Source of the DNA: an uncultured Gammaproteobacteria bacterium
GTDB lineage: Bacteria > Pseudomonadota > Gammaproteobacteria > Steroidobacterales > XN24
Assembly (NCBI GenBank): GCA_947259915.1
Contig: CAMYOC010000053.1
Location: forward strand, 1-64,000
Direction of reading: 5' to 3'
Length of the DNA: 64,000 nt
Part shown: piece by piece, positions 8,999-16,840 of the stretch
Numbering within the stretch: position 1 is the stretch's first letter
Layout: every line of letters starts with the position of its first letter
The notes under the pieces: model-generated
What the model was told of the DNA's origin: nothing
The model's input: the letters and a program-made list of their open reading frames with translations, nothing else
Database searches by the model: none
Translations under genes and position numbers: made by a program

Positions 8999-9257
8999 AC
9001 ACGGTCAATGCGTAGCCGGCACGTAGCATGCGCAGCGCATTGATGCCCCCGCGCTTCATCACGTGGAGATCGAAGCCCGCCGAAAACACGGATTCGCGGC
9101 CGGTCAAAATCACGGTTGCGCGATCGGATTCGGCCCGATCGAGCGCCTGATAGATCTCGCGAAGGACTTCCGGTGACAGTGCGTTGCGTTTGCCGTCATC
9201 GATGCGAATGGTGGCAACCTGATTCTGCAAGCTGTACCGGACGGATTCGGTGGTCAT
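8997..9257 (-). pseudogene. Truncated enoyl-CoA hydratase/isomerase (crotonase), N-terminal fragment
   Basis: 86 codons from the ATG at 9257, which has GAAGAAAAG upstream as a ribosome site. The fragment carries the start of the crotonase fold: GKRNALSPEV, the segment VILTGRESVFSAGFDL with the oxyanion-hole pattern, and then MKRGG. Crotonases are usually about 250 aa, so roughly two thirds is missing. The frame ends within the inverted-repeat element. It is almost certainly nonfunctional, although the start and ribosome site survive. Confidence 0.82.
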
Positions 9258-9289
9258 ACGCTTTTCTTCATATCGCGGGCAATTCCAGT

Positions 9290-9309
9290 AAAGGAGTCTG
9301 ACACCTTTT
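9290..9309. repeat. Palindrome AAAGGAGTCTGACACCTTTT, copy 3
   Basis: Third copy of the 20-bp palindrome with one change in the left arm. It is followed by the same AACGACA as copy 2. Its right edge overlaps the stop codon of the HAD hydrolase gene (9308-9310). Confidence 0.78.
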
Positions 9310-10153
9310 AACGACAGAAATCGCTGTTCGGATCGTGTTTGATCGACAGACACTCTTCGACCAGCCATTTGAACTCAGCGAAGCTGTCCACGATCGCGTC
9401 GGGCTGGTGTGGATGCGCGGGCGTGCCCGGGAATATCTTGTTGATCCACTCGTGCTCCCAGCCCGTACCGTTGAAGAAGACCGACGTGATCTTCGCGCGC
9501 TTGGCCGCGATTACATCCGTCGTGCTGTCGCCGATGTACCAGCAGTGCGGCCCGGGCTCTTCACCGAGATTGGTGAGGGCCTGCAAGATCGGGTCGGGGT
9601 TGGGTTTGCGGCGGCCGGTATCACAACCGCAGACGGTGGTATCGAATAGACCCAGCCAGGCACCGTCGTCGACGACCGCGAACTCGTGCTCGAAAAATTC
9701 CCGATCCCGGTTGGTGAGGATGCCGAGCTTGATGTCCAGATCGTGCATCTCGATCAACAGCTCGAGCTCGCCGCCCTCGAAAGGGTGCACCTCGCCGTAG
9801 TGATTCCGGTAGGCATCGTTGAACGCCTCGTGTGCCACGTGCTTGGCGTCTTCGTTGCGTCCGAACAGCACCTCGAATATGTCCGTGCGGGAGATTCGAC
9901 GTTCCGCCTTTATCTTGGGGTGCAACTGCAGGCGCTCACGCACGTAGTCGACCAGACGGGCGTCTTCGGGCGTCTTGCACTGCGCGTGCGAGACCAGCGC
10001 ATCGATAAGACCGAGCTGCGGAAGCTGCAGCAGCGCCTCGTCGACCGCGTGGTACATCGCGTCGAGTGTGTCGACGAGCGTGGCGTGCCAGTCGAACAGC
10101 ACCACGTCGGGGGTGGCCAGGACCAGCGCGGCCTCATCCAGCTCTCTTAACAT
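9308..10153 (-). CDS. HAD-superfamily hydrolase
   Basis: 281 aa. HAD motif I is VVLFDWHATLVDT, with the nucleophilic Asp but His where the second (acid/base) Asp normally sits. This recalls phosphonatase-like DWAGT enzymes. Motif II (ILTNRDREFF), motif III (GRRKPNPDPIL with the Lys) and motif IV (YIGDSTTDVIAAKRA) are all present, and a helical cap lies between motifs I and II. A phosphatase acting on a small metabolite is the simplest reading; a phosphonate or C-halide substrate cannot be excluded. The last codons and stop overlap a palindromic repeat, so the C-terminus may have been reshaped by that element. Confidence 0.85.
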   Translation of the reverse strand: MLRELDEAALVLATPDVVLFDWHATLVDTLDAMYHAVDEALLQLPQLGLIDALVSHAQCKTPEDARLVDYVRERLQLHPKIKAERRISRTDIFEVLFGRNEDAKHVAHEAFNDAYRNHYGEVHPFEGGELELLIEMHDLDIKLGILTNRDREFFEHEFAVVDDGAWLGLFDTTVCGCDTGRRKPNPDPILQALTNLGEEPGPHCWYIGDSTTDVIAAKRAKITSVFFNGTGWEHEWINKIFPGTPAHPHQPDAIVDSFAEFKWLVEECLSIKHDPNSDFCR

Positions 10154-10267
10154 GACCTGTCCGCATCAGCGTGTGTGGAACGTCTCTTGCCTGGGGGAAA
10201 TTCTGACCCCATCCGGCGCGTTCCGCTGGAGGAGCTGGCCGCACGATACCATTAGAGGCGAGGCGTC

Positions 10268-10945
10268 TTAGCCGAGCGTTTCCAGCAGCGCGTCGGCGAC
10301 CGCTTCCGATGAAGCCGGATTCTGGCCGGTGATCAGCAGGCCATCCACGACCACCTTGGAGTGCCAGTCATCGGCGCGCTCATAGCTTCCGCCAAGCGCC
10401 GCCAGTTTGTCTTCGAGCAAGAACGGCACCACGTCCGTGAGTCCCACCGCGGCTTCCTCGCTGTTGCTAAAGCCGGTGACCCGCTTGCCGTGAACCAGGG
10501 GCTGGCCATCAGCGTCCTTTACGTTCACCAGCACCGCCGGCGCATGGCAGACGGCCGCCACCGGCTTGTTCTGCGTCAGGAAACTCTCGATCAAATCGAT
10601 CGACGCCGGGTCGTTTGACAGATCCCACAGCGGGCCGTGTCCGCCCGGGTAGAACACTGCGTCGAAATCGTCCGCGCCGACGCCGGACAACTTGTGCGTA
10701 TTGGCGAGTGCCGCCTGAGCCGCCGGATCCGCATCGAACCGCCGCGTGGCGTCGGTCTGTGCGTCGGGCTCGTGGCTCTTCGGATCCAGCGGAGGCTGCC
10801 CCCCTTTGGGCGAGGCGAGCACGATCTCCGCGCCTGCGTCCTTGAGCCGGTAATAGGGGGCGGCGAACTCCTCCAGCCAGAAACCGGTCTTGTTGCCGGT
10901 ATCCCCGAGCCGGTCATGGGAGGTCAAGACAATCAGTACACGCAT
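10268..10945 (-). CDS. DJ-1/PfpI-family protein (Hsp31-like class I amidotransferase fold)
   Basis: 225 aa from the ATG at 10945, which has GGAG eight bases upstream; an earlier ATG at 10975 lacks this. It begins RVLIVLTSHDRLGDTGNKTG, has the Glu-bearing segment GFWLEEFAAPYY, then GGHGPLWDL and the nucleophile elbow AAVCHAPAVL with the reactive Cys. This is the layout of Hsp31/YDR533C-like members, which act as glyoxalase III or protein deglycases or as stress chaperones. Cytosolic, no signal peptide. It follows the HAD gene at 114 bp in the same direction. Confidence 0.87.
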   Translation of the reverse strand: MRVLIVLTSHDRLGDTGNKTGFWLEEFAAPYYRLKDAGAEIVLASPKGGQPPLDPKSHEPDAQTDATRRFDADPAAQAALANTHKLSGVGADDFDAVFYPGGHGPLWDLSNDPASIDLIESFLTQNKPVAAVCHAPAVLVNVKDADGQPLVHGKRVTGFSNSEEAAVGLTDVVPFLLEDKLAALGGSYERADDWHSKVVVDGLLITGQNPASSEAVADALLETLG

Positions 10946-11249
10946 GGGTTTCTCCGTTTCGTTGAAGCAAATCAAGACCGCGCGGCCCGCACGGAGCGGC
11001 AGTCATCCTACCAGTTCGGCCGAGCTTTCTTTTGCCGGGCTCCGGCATAGATCCCGAGCGGTATCTCACGTCGGCTGCTGCTTATCGCCAGCTCGGCGAG
11101 AGCCGCACCAGTGTCGGACACCGGCTTTGGTGTTAAGTTTTCGCGCACCGCAAAGACCCGCCAGGCATGTCGATAGCGATTCCTTGCGGCAGATGCGGTT
11201 GCGGGCGAGATCCTGAGTCGATCGGAATCATGGTCAGGGGAGATTTGTC
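10946..11249. other. Intergenic region between divergent genes
   Basis: About 300 bp between the DJ-1-like and methyltransferase genes. It includes a short palindrome GTGTCGGACAC near 11112, similar in core to the 20-bp repeats. No small gene or clear promoter was recognised, though two divergent promoters are expected. Confidence 0.5.
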
Positions 11250-11873
11250 GTGAGCCATTCAGATCGGGAAAAGTGGGACACAAGGTATCGGGACGGCGCG
11301 TATGCCGCCCGCACACATCCCAGCGCGCTGCTCGAGGAATGGATGCCAAAACTCGTCACCGACACCGCGGTGCCGCGGGCCATCGATCTGGCCTGCGGCC
11401 TGGGTCGCAACAGCCTGTATCTGGCGCGGCAGGGCTGGCGCGTGATCGCCGTGGATATCTCGACGGTGGCCCTGGAGAGTCTGGCGGCCCAGGCGTCGGC
11501 CGAGGAGCTGCCGATCGACTGCGTCCAGATGGATCTGGAGAACGGTCAGCCCTGGCCCAAGCTCATCGGCGCGGGCAGCCTGAGCGATCTTGCCATCATG
11601 ATGCGCTACACAAACCTCCCGCTGATCGAACGGCTGAGGGATCTCCTCAAGCCTGGCGGCTACTTGCTGGCCGAGGCTCACCGGATCACCGACGCTGACG
11701 TGGCCGGACCGCGCGGCAAACGGTTTCGCGTGGCGCCAGGCCAGCTTCGGGCTGCGGCCAATGGATACGAACTCATCGATTATCGGGAAGGCATCGTCAA
11801 AGATCCCGACGGCCGCAGATCGGATTTGGCCCAGATGCTGGTTCGCCGCCCGATGACCCCGGCCGCCGGCTGA
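11250..11873 (+). CDS. SAM-dependent methyltransferase (class I, TehB-like)
   Basis: 207 aa starting at a GTG with AGGGGAG upstream. The N-terminus WDTRYRDGAYA is typical of TehB-like small methyltransferases. Motif I is AIDLACGLGRNSLYLARQGW, followed by VIAVDIS, giving the SAM-binding Rossmann core. The motif near DLAIMMRYTNLPLI is the post-IV region, and LLKPGGYLLAEAH follows. Related proteins methylate tellurite, thiols or other small molecules; the substrate is not determined. Monocistronic, ending about 230 bp before the convergent photolyase gene. Confidence 0.85.
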   Translation: MSHSDREKWDTRYRDGAYAARTHPSALLEEWMPKLVTDTAVPRAIDLACGLGRNSLYLARQGWRVIAVDISTVALESLAAQASAEELPIDCVQMDLENGQPWPKLIGAGSLSDLAIMMRYTNLPLIERLRDLLKPGGYLLAEAHRITDADVAGPRGKRFRVAPGQLRAAANGYELIDYREGIVKDPDGRRSDLAQMLVRRPMTPAAG

Positions 11874-12104
11874 CTTGTTCCGATGGCAGCAGGCTGCTAG
11901 CTCAAATTCGATCTGATTCCGCAACCGCGAGGTGCCGGCTGGACACGTCGGCAAGGTGAGATCACAGATTCCGCCCGTGCGCTTGGACGCAATCCCATGA
12001 CCGTTGATAACAAGCGGGTTAGCCCGGGGGGATGGGGCCTCGACCCCCAAAAGGAGCCGGACAAACTCTACCTTGGAGTGGGGAAAAACAGAGCCGGCAG
12101 TGGT

Positions 12105-13619
12105 TCAGGATTCGGTATATCGATCGAGGAAATCCTCGGCCAGTGAGAAGATCTTCTCTCGTCGCGTTCCGTCCAGCCGATCCAGGGCCTTCGGCATCAG
12201 CGCCAGCCGCGGGTTGCCGGCGAAAAATTCCCGGTGCTTGTGGATGAAGCGCCAGTAGAGGCCGTCGACCACGTCGCACCAGTCGCCTTTCGGATAGTCG
12301 CTCATCTTGCGCAGATAGTTGGAACCGCAGATATAGGGCTTGGTGGCGAAGATCCCGCCGTCGCTGAACAATCCCATGCCGTAGACGTTCGGACCCATGA
12401 CCCATTCCGAGGAGTCCACGAACATCTCCATAAACCAGCGGTGAGCGCTTTGGGGCCGGATCTCGCACAGGGTCATCAGGTTGCCGAGCACCATCAGCCT
12501 TGGGATGTGATGGGTCCATCCCAGCTTGTGAGCGGCGTGGATGGCATCGTCCAGGGGCGGGATGCCGGTCGTGCCCTGGTACCAGTGTCCAGTGAGCTCC
12601 CGTTCGTGGGAGAAGAAGTTGGTTTCGTCCTGTTTTTCGCTGTATTGCCGATACACGCCGCGGATGAATTCCCGCCAGCCGATCACCTGACGGACAAAGC
12701 CTTCGAGGCTGTTGATGGGGACGTCTTTTTCACCGGCATAATCCAGCACGCGGTCGACGACTTCGTCCGGCGTCAGCAATCCCATATTGATCATCGGGCT
12801 AAGGAGGCTATGGAACACTGTCTCCGATCGGGTCGTCAGCGCGTCCTCGTAGGGACCGAAGCCGGCAAGACGTTGCTCGATGAATTCGTCCAGCCAGGCG
12901 TGGGCCTCTTTTCGCGTAGTGGGCCACCAGAAGTCTGCGGCCTCGCCCGGATGCTCTCCGAAATGTTCCCCGACCAGATTGATGACGTCGTCCACGTGGG
13001 GACCCTCGCCGGCGGCGGTCACTTCGGGCGGGACGGTCTTTTTGGGCAGCTTCTTCCGATTCTCGGCGTCGAAGCTCCACTGACCGCCCTCCGGCTCGCC
13101 GTGTTCATCGATCAGGATGGACAATCGCTTACGCTGGATCTTGTAGAACTCGGCCATGAGCAGGCGGGAGTCGGATTCCGCAAACGCGGCGAAGTCGTCG
13201 CGGCTACAGAGGAACATGGGCGACGTGATCTCGCGGCGTTGCAGCCCATGGTCTTCGGCGAAATCGATGATCCGCGTCTCCATGGCCTTGTCTTCGATCT
13301 CGAAGTGGGCGATCTCACCAGCGCCACATTCATCGATGGATTGCGCGAGCCGCTCCTCGTAGCTGAGTCCGCTGTCCGGTTCCAACTCGTGATAGATGAC
13401 TTCGAACCCGGCGGCCCGCAGTTCGTCGGCATAGGCGCGCATGGCCGCCAGAAACAGCACGATCTTCTGCTGGTGATGACGCACATAGGTGCACAGGCCC
13501 ACGTCTTCGGCCATGAAGATCGTCATCCCGGATGGTCCCGGGAGTCTGTCCGGCGGGAAAAGCTGGTTACCCAGCACGACAAAAACAGTCTTCGCGTCAG
13601 TCAAACAGAACGGCTCCAT
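12105..13619 (-). CDS. Photolyase/cryptochrome-related protein (FeS-BCP/PhrB family), cluster cysteines lost
   Basis: 504 aa. It begins VFVVLGNQLFP, the N-terminal pattern of the deoxyribodipyrimidine photolyase-related (PhrB) family, which repairs (6-4) photoproducts with FAD. The C-terminal FAD domain includes RQVIGWREFIRG, PRLMVLGN, EWVMGPNVYGMGLFSDGG and YLRKMSDY. In FeS-BCP proteins the last motif is followed by a CxxC pair and, about 12 residues on, a third Cys in ACPFNxLYW. Here the loop is shortened to YPKGDWCDVVDGLYW (about residues 437-451). Two or three [4Fe-4S] ligands are therefore missing and the cluster is probably absent. The gene sits opposite the cyclase with 129 bp between their starts. 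Confidence 0.9.
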   Translation of the reverse strand: MEPFCLTDAKTVFVVLGNQLFPPDRLPGPSGMTIFMAEDVGLCTYVRHHQQKIVLFLAAMRAYADELRAAGFEVIYHELEPDSGLSYEERLAQSIDECGAGEIAHFEIEDKAMETRIIDFAEDHGLQRREITSPMFLCSRDDFAAFAESDSRLLMAEFYKIQRKRLSILIDEHGEPEGGQWSFDAENRKKLPKKTVPPEVTAAGEGPHVDDVINLVGEHFGEHPGEAADFWWPTTRKEAHAWLDEFIEQRLAGFGPYEDALTTRSETVFHSLLSPMINMGLLTPDEVVDRVLDYAGEKDVPINSLEGFVRQVIGWREFIRGVYRQYSEKQDETNFFSHERELTGHWYQGTTGIPPLDDAIHAAHKLGWTHHIPRLMVLGNLMTLCEIRPQSAHRWFMEMFVDSSEWVMGPNVYGMGLFSDGGIFATKPYICGSNYLRKMSDYPKGDWCDVVDGLYWRFIHKHREFFAGNPRLALMPKALDRLDGTRREKIFSLAEDFLDRYTES

Positions 13620-13748
13620 GTCGCAGGGGCGTGGACCGGATCACGGATATCTCATGTCGGCCCCGATCCACCTATGATACGGGCACGGGTACCCCGCCCG
13701 GCGAAAGTATCGTACCGGACAGGATCCTCAGCCCGGGCGGGTCGGGGT

Positions 13749-14471
13749 ATGCGGTTGCCGCAGGGCAGGGGGTCAGGAGTAGAATCACGGAGCATCAGGG
13801 GGCGCACGACCATTCCAATTCAAACACATCACATCGGGCGGACTGAAGGCCATACGGGCGACACCGGCTCCGCAGAAGCCTTTTACCAGATGGTGGCCGA
13901 ATACTCGCTGTGCACGGATGCGGCCGAGCGGGAGCGGCTGGATGCTGAAATCTGGGACCGATTCGGCACCAGCGGTATCGCCATGATCACCGACATGGAG
14001 GGGTTCTCGGTCACTACCCGGTCGCTGGGCATCTGCCATTTCCTCGGGATGATCGAGCGGGCCCGCCGGATCGTGGCGCCGGCGGTCGCAGCAAACAACG
14101 GCCTGCTGCTGAAATGCGAGGCCGATAACTGCTACGCTTTTTTCCGCCGCGCCGAAGACGCGCTGCAGACCGGCATCGACCTCAATGCCGCCATCGAAGA
14201 GCTCGGCGGCGGGCGGAAGGGGGTCGGCAGCATCGAGCTGGCGATCGGCATCGACTATGGCCGACTGCTGCTGGTGGGCGATGAGGACTTCTACGGCGAT
14301 CCGGTCAATACGGCCTCCAAGCTGGGCGAGGACCTGGGCGGAGGCGGCGAGATCCTGGTGACCAATCGCGCGCTGGACCAGGCGGAGAGCCTGCCAGGTA
14401 TCTGCTCGGATCAGCTCGTGACCCGGATCTCGGGTATCGACATCCAGTACAAACGATTCGGCGCCGCCTAG
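13749..14471 (+). CDS. Class III adenylate/guanylate cyclase-like protein
   Basis: About 240 aa; the ATG at 13749 is a tentative start and 13890 is the next ATG in frame. The much longer open frame upstream is antisense to the photolyase. The catalytic domain shows MITDMEGFSV with the first metal-binding Asp, LLKCEADNCYAFF with the substrate-selecting Lys and second Asp, and GDPVNTASKLGED. In the last motif the transition-state Asn is present but the usual Arg is Lys, so activity needs testing. No sensor domain is evident. The stop codon abuts the ATG of the GAF-phosphatase, so the two are probably co-translated. It may set a cyclic-nucleotide signal that the GAF domain reads (inference). Confidence 0.78.
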   Translation: MRLPQGRGSGVESRSIRGRTTIPIQTHHIGRTEGHTGDTGSAEAFYQMVAEYSLCTDAAERERLDAEIWDRFGTSGIAMITDMEGFSVTTRSLGICHFLGMIERARRIVAPAVAANNGLLLKCEADNCYAFFRRAEDALQTGIDLNAAIEELGGGRKGVGSIELAIGIDYGRLLLVGDEDFYGDPVNTASKLGEDLGGGGEILVTNRALDQAESLPGICSDQLVTRISGIDIQYKRFGAA

Positions 14472-15752
14472 ATGGTCGAGTCGATGGCCGGCCAGACCCC
14501 GATCACCCGGCTGCAGACTGCCGAGCTGCAGCAGATCCTGGAAGTCACGCGCAAGCTGGCCGCGCCCTTCGACCTCAGGACCATGTTGACCGAGGTGGTG
14601 GATTCCGCGCGCACCGTGCTGCAGGCGGATCGTGGCTCGGTGTTTCTGTACGACCCGGAGGCCGAAGAGTTGGAGCTGACCGTGGCCACCGGGCTCGAGA
14701 CCATCCGTCTGCCCGCGGACCAGGGCATCGTCGGCCAGTGCGTGCAGACCCGGGAGATCATCAACGTCCCGGACTGCTATGCCGATCCTCGCTTCAATCA
14801 GGAATTCGACCGCCAGAGCGGTTATCGAACCCGCTGCATGCTGACCCTGCCGCTGATCGACCACGACGGCTCGCTGGTCGGTGTGCTGCAGTTGTTGAAC
14901 AAGCAAGACGGGGTATTCGACGACGAGGACGAGTGGGTTGCGGCGGCACTGGCTGCTCAGTGCGCAGTGGCGCTGCACCGGGTGCAGGCTACCGAGCGCA
15001 TGATCCAGACTCAGAAGCTGGATCGGGAGATCAGCGTCGCCCGCGAAATCCAGATGAGCGGGCTGCCCAAGCAGATGCCGCGGGTCAGCGACTATGACGG
15101 TGCCGGGATCTTCCGGCCGACCGACCAGACCGGCGGCGATCTGTTCGACTTTGTCCGGCTCGACAGCGGCGAGCTGTTTCTGCTGCTCGGTGATGCCACC
15201 GGGCACGGTATCGGTCCGGCGCTGAGCGCGACCCAGCTCCGCTCCATGGTCCGCATCGCGCTGCGGCTGGGCGCCGATCTGGATCAGGTCTTTACCCACG
15301 CCAATAACCAGCTGGTCGACGATCTGCCGGACGATCGCTTTATCACCGCCTTTATGGGCCTGCTGAATCCGGCCACCCACATGGTCCGCTTCCACGCCGG
15401 CGGCCAGGGCCCGCTGCTGCATTACAAGGCCGCGAGCGACGAGTGTGTGTGGCATGGCGCGTCCACCTTCCCCATGGGCGCGCTGCCCCAGGACAAGCTG
15501 GAGAAGGCCGTGCGTCTCGATATGGCGCCGGGCGATCTGTTGGGGCTGATCTCCGACGGCATTTACGAATACGAGAACGAGGCCGGTGAGCAGTTCGGAC
15601 TGGAGGGCGTCGCCCGGGTCATCCGCGAGCACCGGGACAAACCGATGACCGAGGCGGTCGATGCGCTGCTGCACGAGGTCAGGGCTTTTGGCGGCACCGC
15701 CCCCCAGACCGACGACATCACCATCGTGTTGGTGCGCCGCCAGCCGGCATGA
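14472..15752 (+). CDS. GAF-domain PP2C (SpoIIE/RsbU-like) serine phosphatase
   Basis: 426 aa. Residues ~15-180 form a GAF domain (SARTVLQADRGSVFLYD, VATGLETIRLP, GVLQLLNKQDGVF). A short coiled linker (LDREISVAREIQMSGLP) leads to a PP2C-type domain at ~200-426. That domain has its metal-binding motifs: TGGDLFDF, GDATGHGIGPALSATQ, ISDGIYEYEN and TDDITIVLV. Such phosphatases dephosphorylate STAS antagonists in partner-switching cascades. The start directly follows the cyclase stop. A kinase and a STAS protein lie just downstream, giving a complete partner switch. The GAF domain is the likely input, with ligand unknown. Confidence 0.93.
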   Translation: MVESMAGQTPITRLQTAELQQILEVTRKLAAPFDLRTMLTEVVDSARTVLQADRGSVFLYDPEAEELELTVATGLETIRLPADQGIVGQCVQTREIINVPDCYADPRFNQEFDRQSGYRTRCMLTLPLIDHDGSLVGVLQLLNKQDGVFDDEDEWVAAALAAQCAVALHRVQATERMIQTQKLDREISVAREIQMSGLPKQMPRVSDYDGAGIFRPTDQTGGDLFDFVRLDSGELFLLLGDATGHGIGPALSATQLRSMVRIALRLGADLDQVFTHANNQLVDDLPDDRFITAFMGLLNPATHMVRFHAGGQGPLLHYKAASDECVWHGASTFPMGALPQDKLEKAVRLDMAPGDLLGLISDGIYEYENEAGEQFGLEGVARVIREHRDKPMTEAVDALLHEVRAFGGTAPQTDDITIVLVRRQPA

Positions 15753-16059
15753 CGGGCGACGGCCGCGGCCGGACTCTGACCCTGCGCTGTTCAAACCCCA
15801 GAATCACTCCAAACCACAGCGCCCCACGCCGGATTTCGCGGCAACGCAACATCATGGCGTAGCCAGGAAAGGGCCGACCCACTAGGATTTGGACAGGGTT
15901 GCAGGGCATGATGGCCTAGACTAAAGAACGACAAATCGCCCGTCGGCCAGCGCCGGCAACAGAGCGACAGGACAGCAAACGGGGGGATACCGTGAGCGGA
16001 TCGGCCACACAGGGGGCAGACGCCGGCGTGCCGACAGGCAGGGCCTGGCGCGTGCGGCG
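15753..16059. other. Intergenic region before the kinase-STAS-sigma operon
   Basis: Roughly 300 bp with no convincing gene; short open frames on the minus strand lack start signals. It probably holds the promoter of the downstream operon, but no clear consensus was found. The ECF-like motif found further downstream is not present here. Confidence 0.45.
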
Positions 16060-16467
16060 TTGAACGAGAAGTTCCACAGAAGCTTCGATTCGCTGCAGCA
16101 GATCTTCGACTTCACCGAACGCTTCTATACGGCGGAGTCGATCGATCCGCGCCATCGCTTCGCGGTCAATTTCGCGATCGAGGAGCTGTTTACCAATATG
16201 GTCAAGTACAACGCCGGCAATCCGCACCGGGTACTGATCGAGATGGAGCAGATGGACGGGGAACTGGTCGCACATCTGACCGACTTTGACGTGGACCCGT
16301 TTGACGTCACCGCAGAGCGCGAGGTCGATACCGAGAGCCCGCTGCAAGACAGGCAGATCGGTGGACTGGGTCTGCACCTGATTCCGAAAATGATCGACTC
16401 GATCGATTATGACTACGACGAGCCGGCTCGGCGGAGCCGGATCACGTTTACCAAGGCGCTGAGGTAG
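16060..16467 (+). CDS. RsbW/SpoIIAB-like anti-sigma serine kinase (HATPase)
   Basis: 135 aa from a TTG at 16060; the start is uncertain because the ribosome site is weak. The N-box NFAIEELFTNMVKYN and the ATP-lid glycine motif IGGLGLHLIPKMIDSIDY identify a GHKL ATPase of the RsbW type. These kinases phosphorylate a STAS antagonist and bind a sigma factor or another partner. It is followed by the STAS gene (4 bp) and then the ECF sigma factor. Classical RsbW binds a sigma-B-type factor, so its partner here is not clear. It could act on the ECF factor, its anti-sigma, or an unlinked protein. Confidence 0.9.
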   Translation: MNEKFHRSFDSLQQIFDFTERFYTAESIDPRHRFAVNFAIEELFTNMVKYNAGNPHRVLIEMEQMDGELVAHLTDFDVDPFDVTAEREVDTESPLQDRQIGGLGLHLIPKMIDSIDYDYDEPARRSRITFTKALR

Positions 16468-16471
16468 GGAG

Positions 16472-16771
16472 ATGCTGGATATCGATTTTGCCGACGCAGG
16501 CGTCGTCATGCTCAAGGGCAGGCTGGACGCGTCTCAAAGCGAGAAGGCGCAGACATTCCTTGACGGGCTCGATCAGGCGAGCGTGCTGGACTTCTCCAAT
16601 CTCGAGTACATCTCCAGCGCGGGACTCGGCGTGCTGTTACGCACGCAGAAGCGACTGATGGCCTCCGGCGGGGGGCTGAAGCTGATCAACGTCAACAACC
16701 ACATCATGGATGTGTTCCGTTTCTCCGGTTTTGACCACATTTTCGAGGTCCAGGGTGCAGTTGATCCATGA
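16472..16771 (+). CDS. STAS-domain anti-sigma factor antagonist (RsbV/SpoIIAA-like)
   Basis: 99 aa, a single STAS domain. The phosphorylatable serine lies in EYISSAGLGVLLR, preceded by VLDFSNL, as in SpoIIAA/RsbV. The ATG follows GGGAG. It should be phosphorylated by the adjacent kinase and dephosphorylated by the GAF-PP2C protein upstream. Unphosphorylated antagonist would sequester the kinase. It ends 70 bp before the sigma gene, and that gap holds an inverted repeat and an ECF-like promoter motif. Confidence 0.92.
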   Translation: MLDIDFADAGVVMLKGRLDASQSEKAQTFLDGLDQASVLDFSNLEYISSAGLGVLLRTQKRLMASGGGLKLINVNNHIMDVFRFSGFDHIFEVQGAVDP

Positions 16772-16798
16772 AATCCGGGCCGCGACCCGCAATTGTCT

Positions 16799-16824
16799 GG
16801 CCAGGAACGCCAACTTTCCTGGCC
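16799..16824. promoter_or_regulatory. Inverted repeat GGCCAGGAA-N8-TTCCTGGCC upstream of the sigma gene
   Basis: Perfect 9-bp arms (16799-16807 and 16816-16824) flank CGCCAACT. The right arm overlaps the CAACTTT element of the putative promoter, so a bound protein or an RNA hairpin could modulate it. It may alternatively weaken read-through from the STAS gene; no U-tract follows. Confidence 0.55.
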
Positions 16825-16838
16825 GCGAGCTGTACTTG
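16810..16838 (+). promoter_or_regulatory. Putative ECF-type promoter in front of the sigma gene
   Basis: CCAACTTTC and GTACTTG are separated by the same distance as in a second copy at 18172-18200 upstream of the nonapeptide-repeat gene. AAC-containing -35 elements are typical of ECF promoters, so autoregulation is suggested. The GTACTT element is only 3 bp before the ATG at 16841. Transcripts would therefore be leaderless or the true start lies elsewhere. Confidence 0.5.
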
Positions 16839-16840
16839 TC

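Noticed and set aside
6079-9257. Identical MTTESV starts at the long form of the first GT4 frame and the crotonase fragment
   Set aside because: The upstream part of the GT4 frame is not translated in the chosen model and the codons differ, so the match is coincidental.
12234-13748. N-terminal 500 codons of the long plus-strand frame leading into the cyclase
   Set aside because: Lies opposite the photolyase gene and has no family pattern. Only the part after about 13749 is real.
13785-15794. 669-codon minus-strand open frame opposite the cyclase and phosphatase
   Set aside because: High-GC antisense artefact; the plus-strand products carry all catalytic motifs of two known families.
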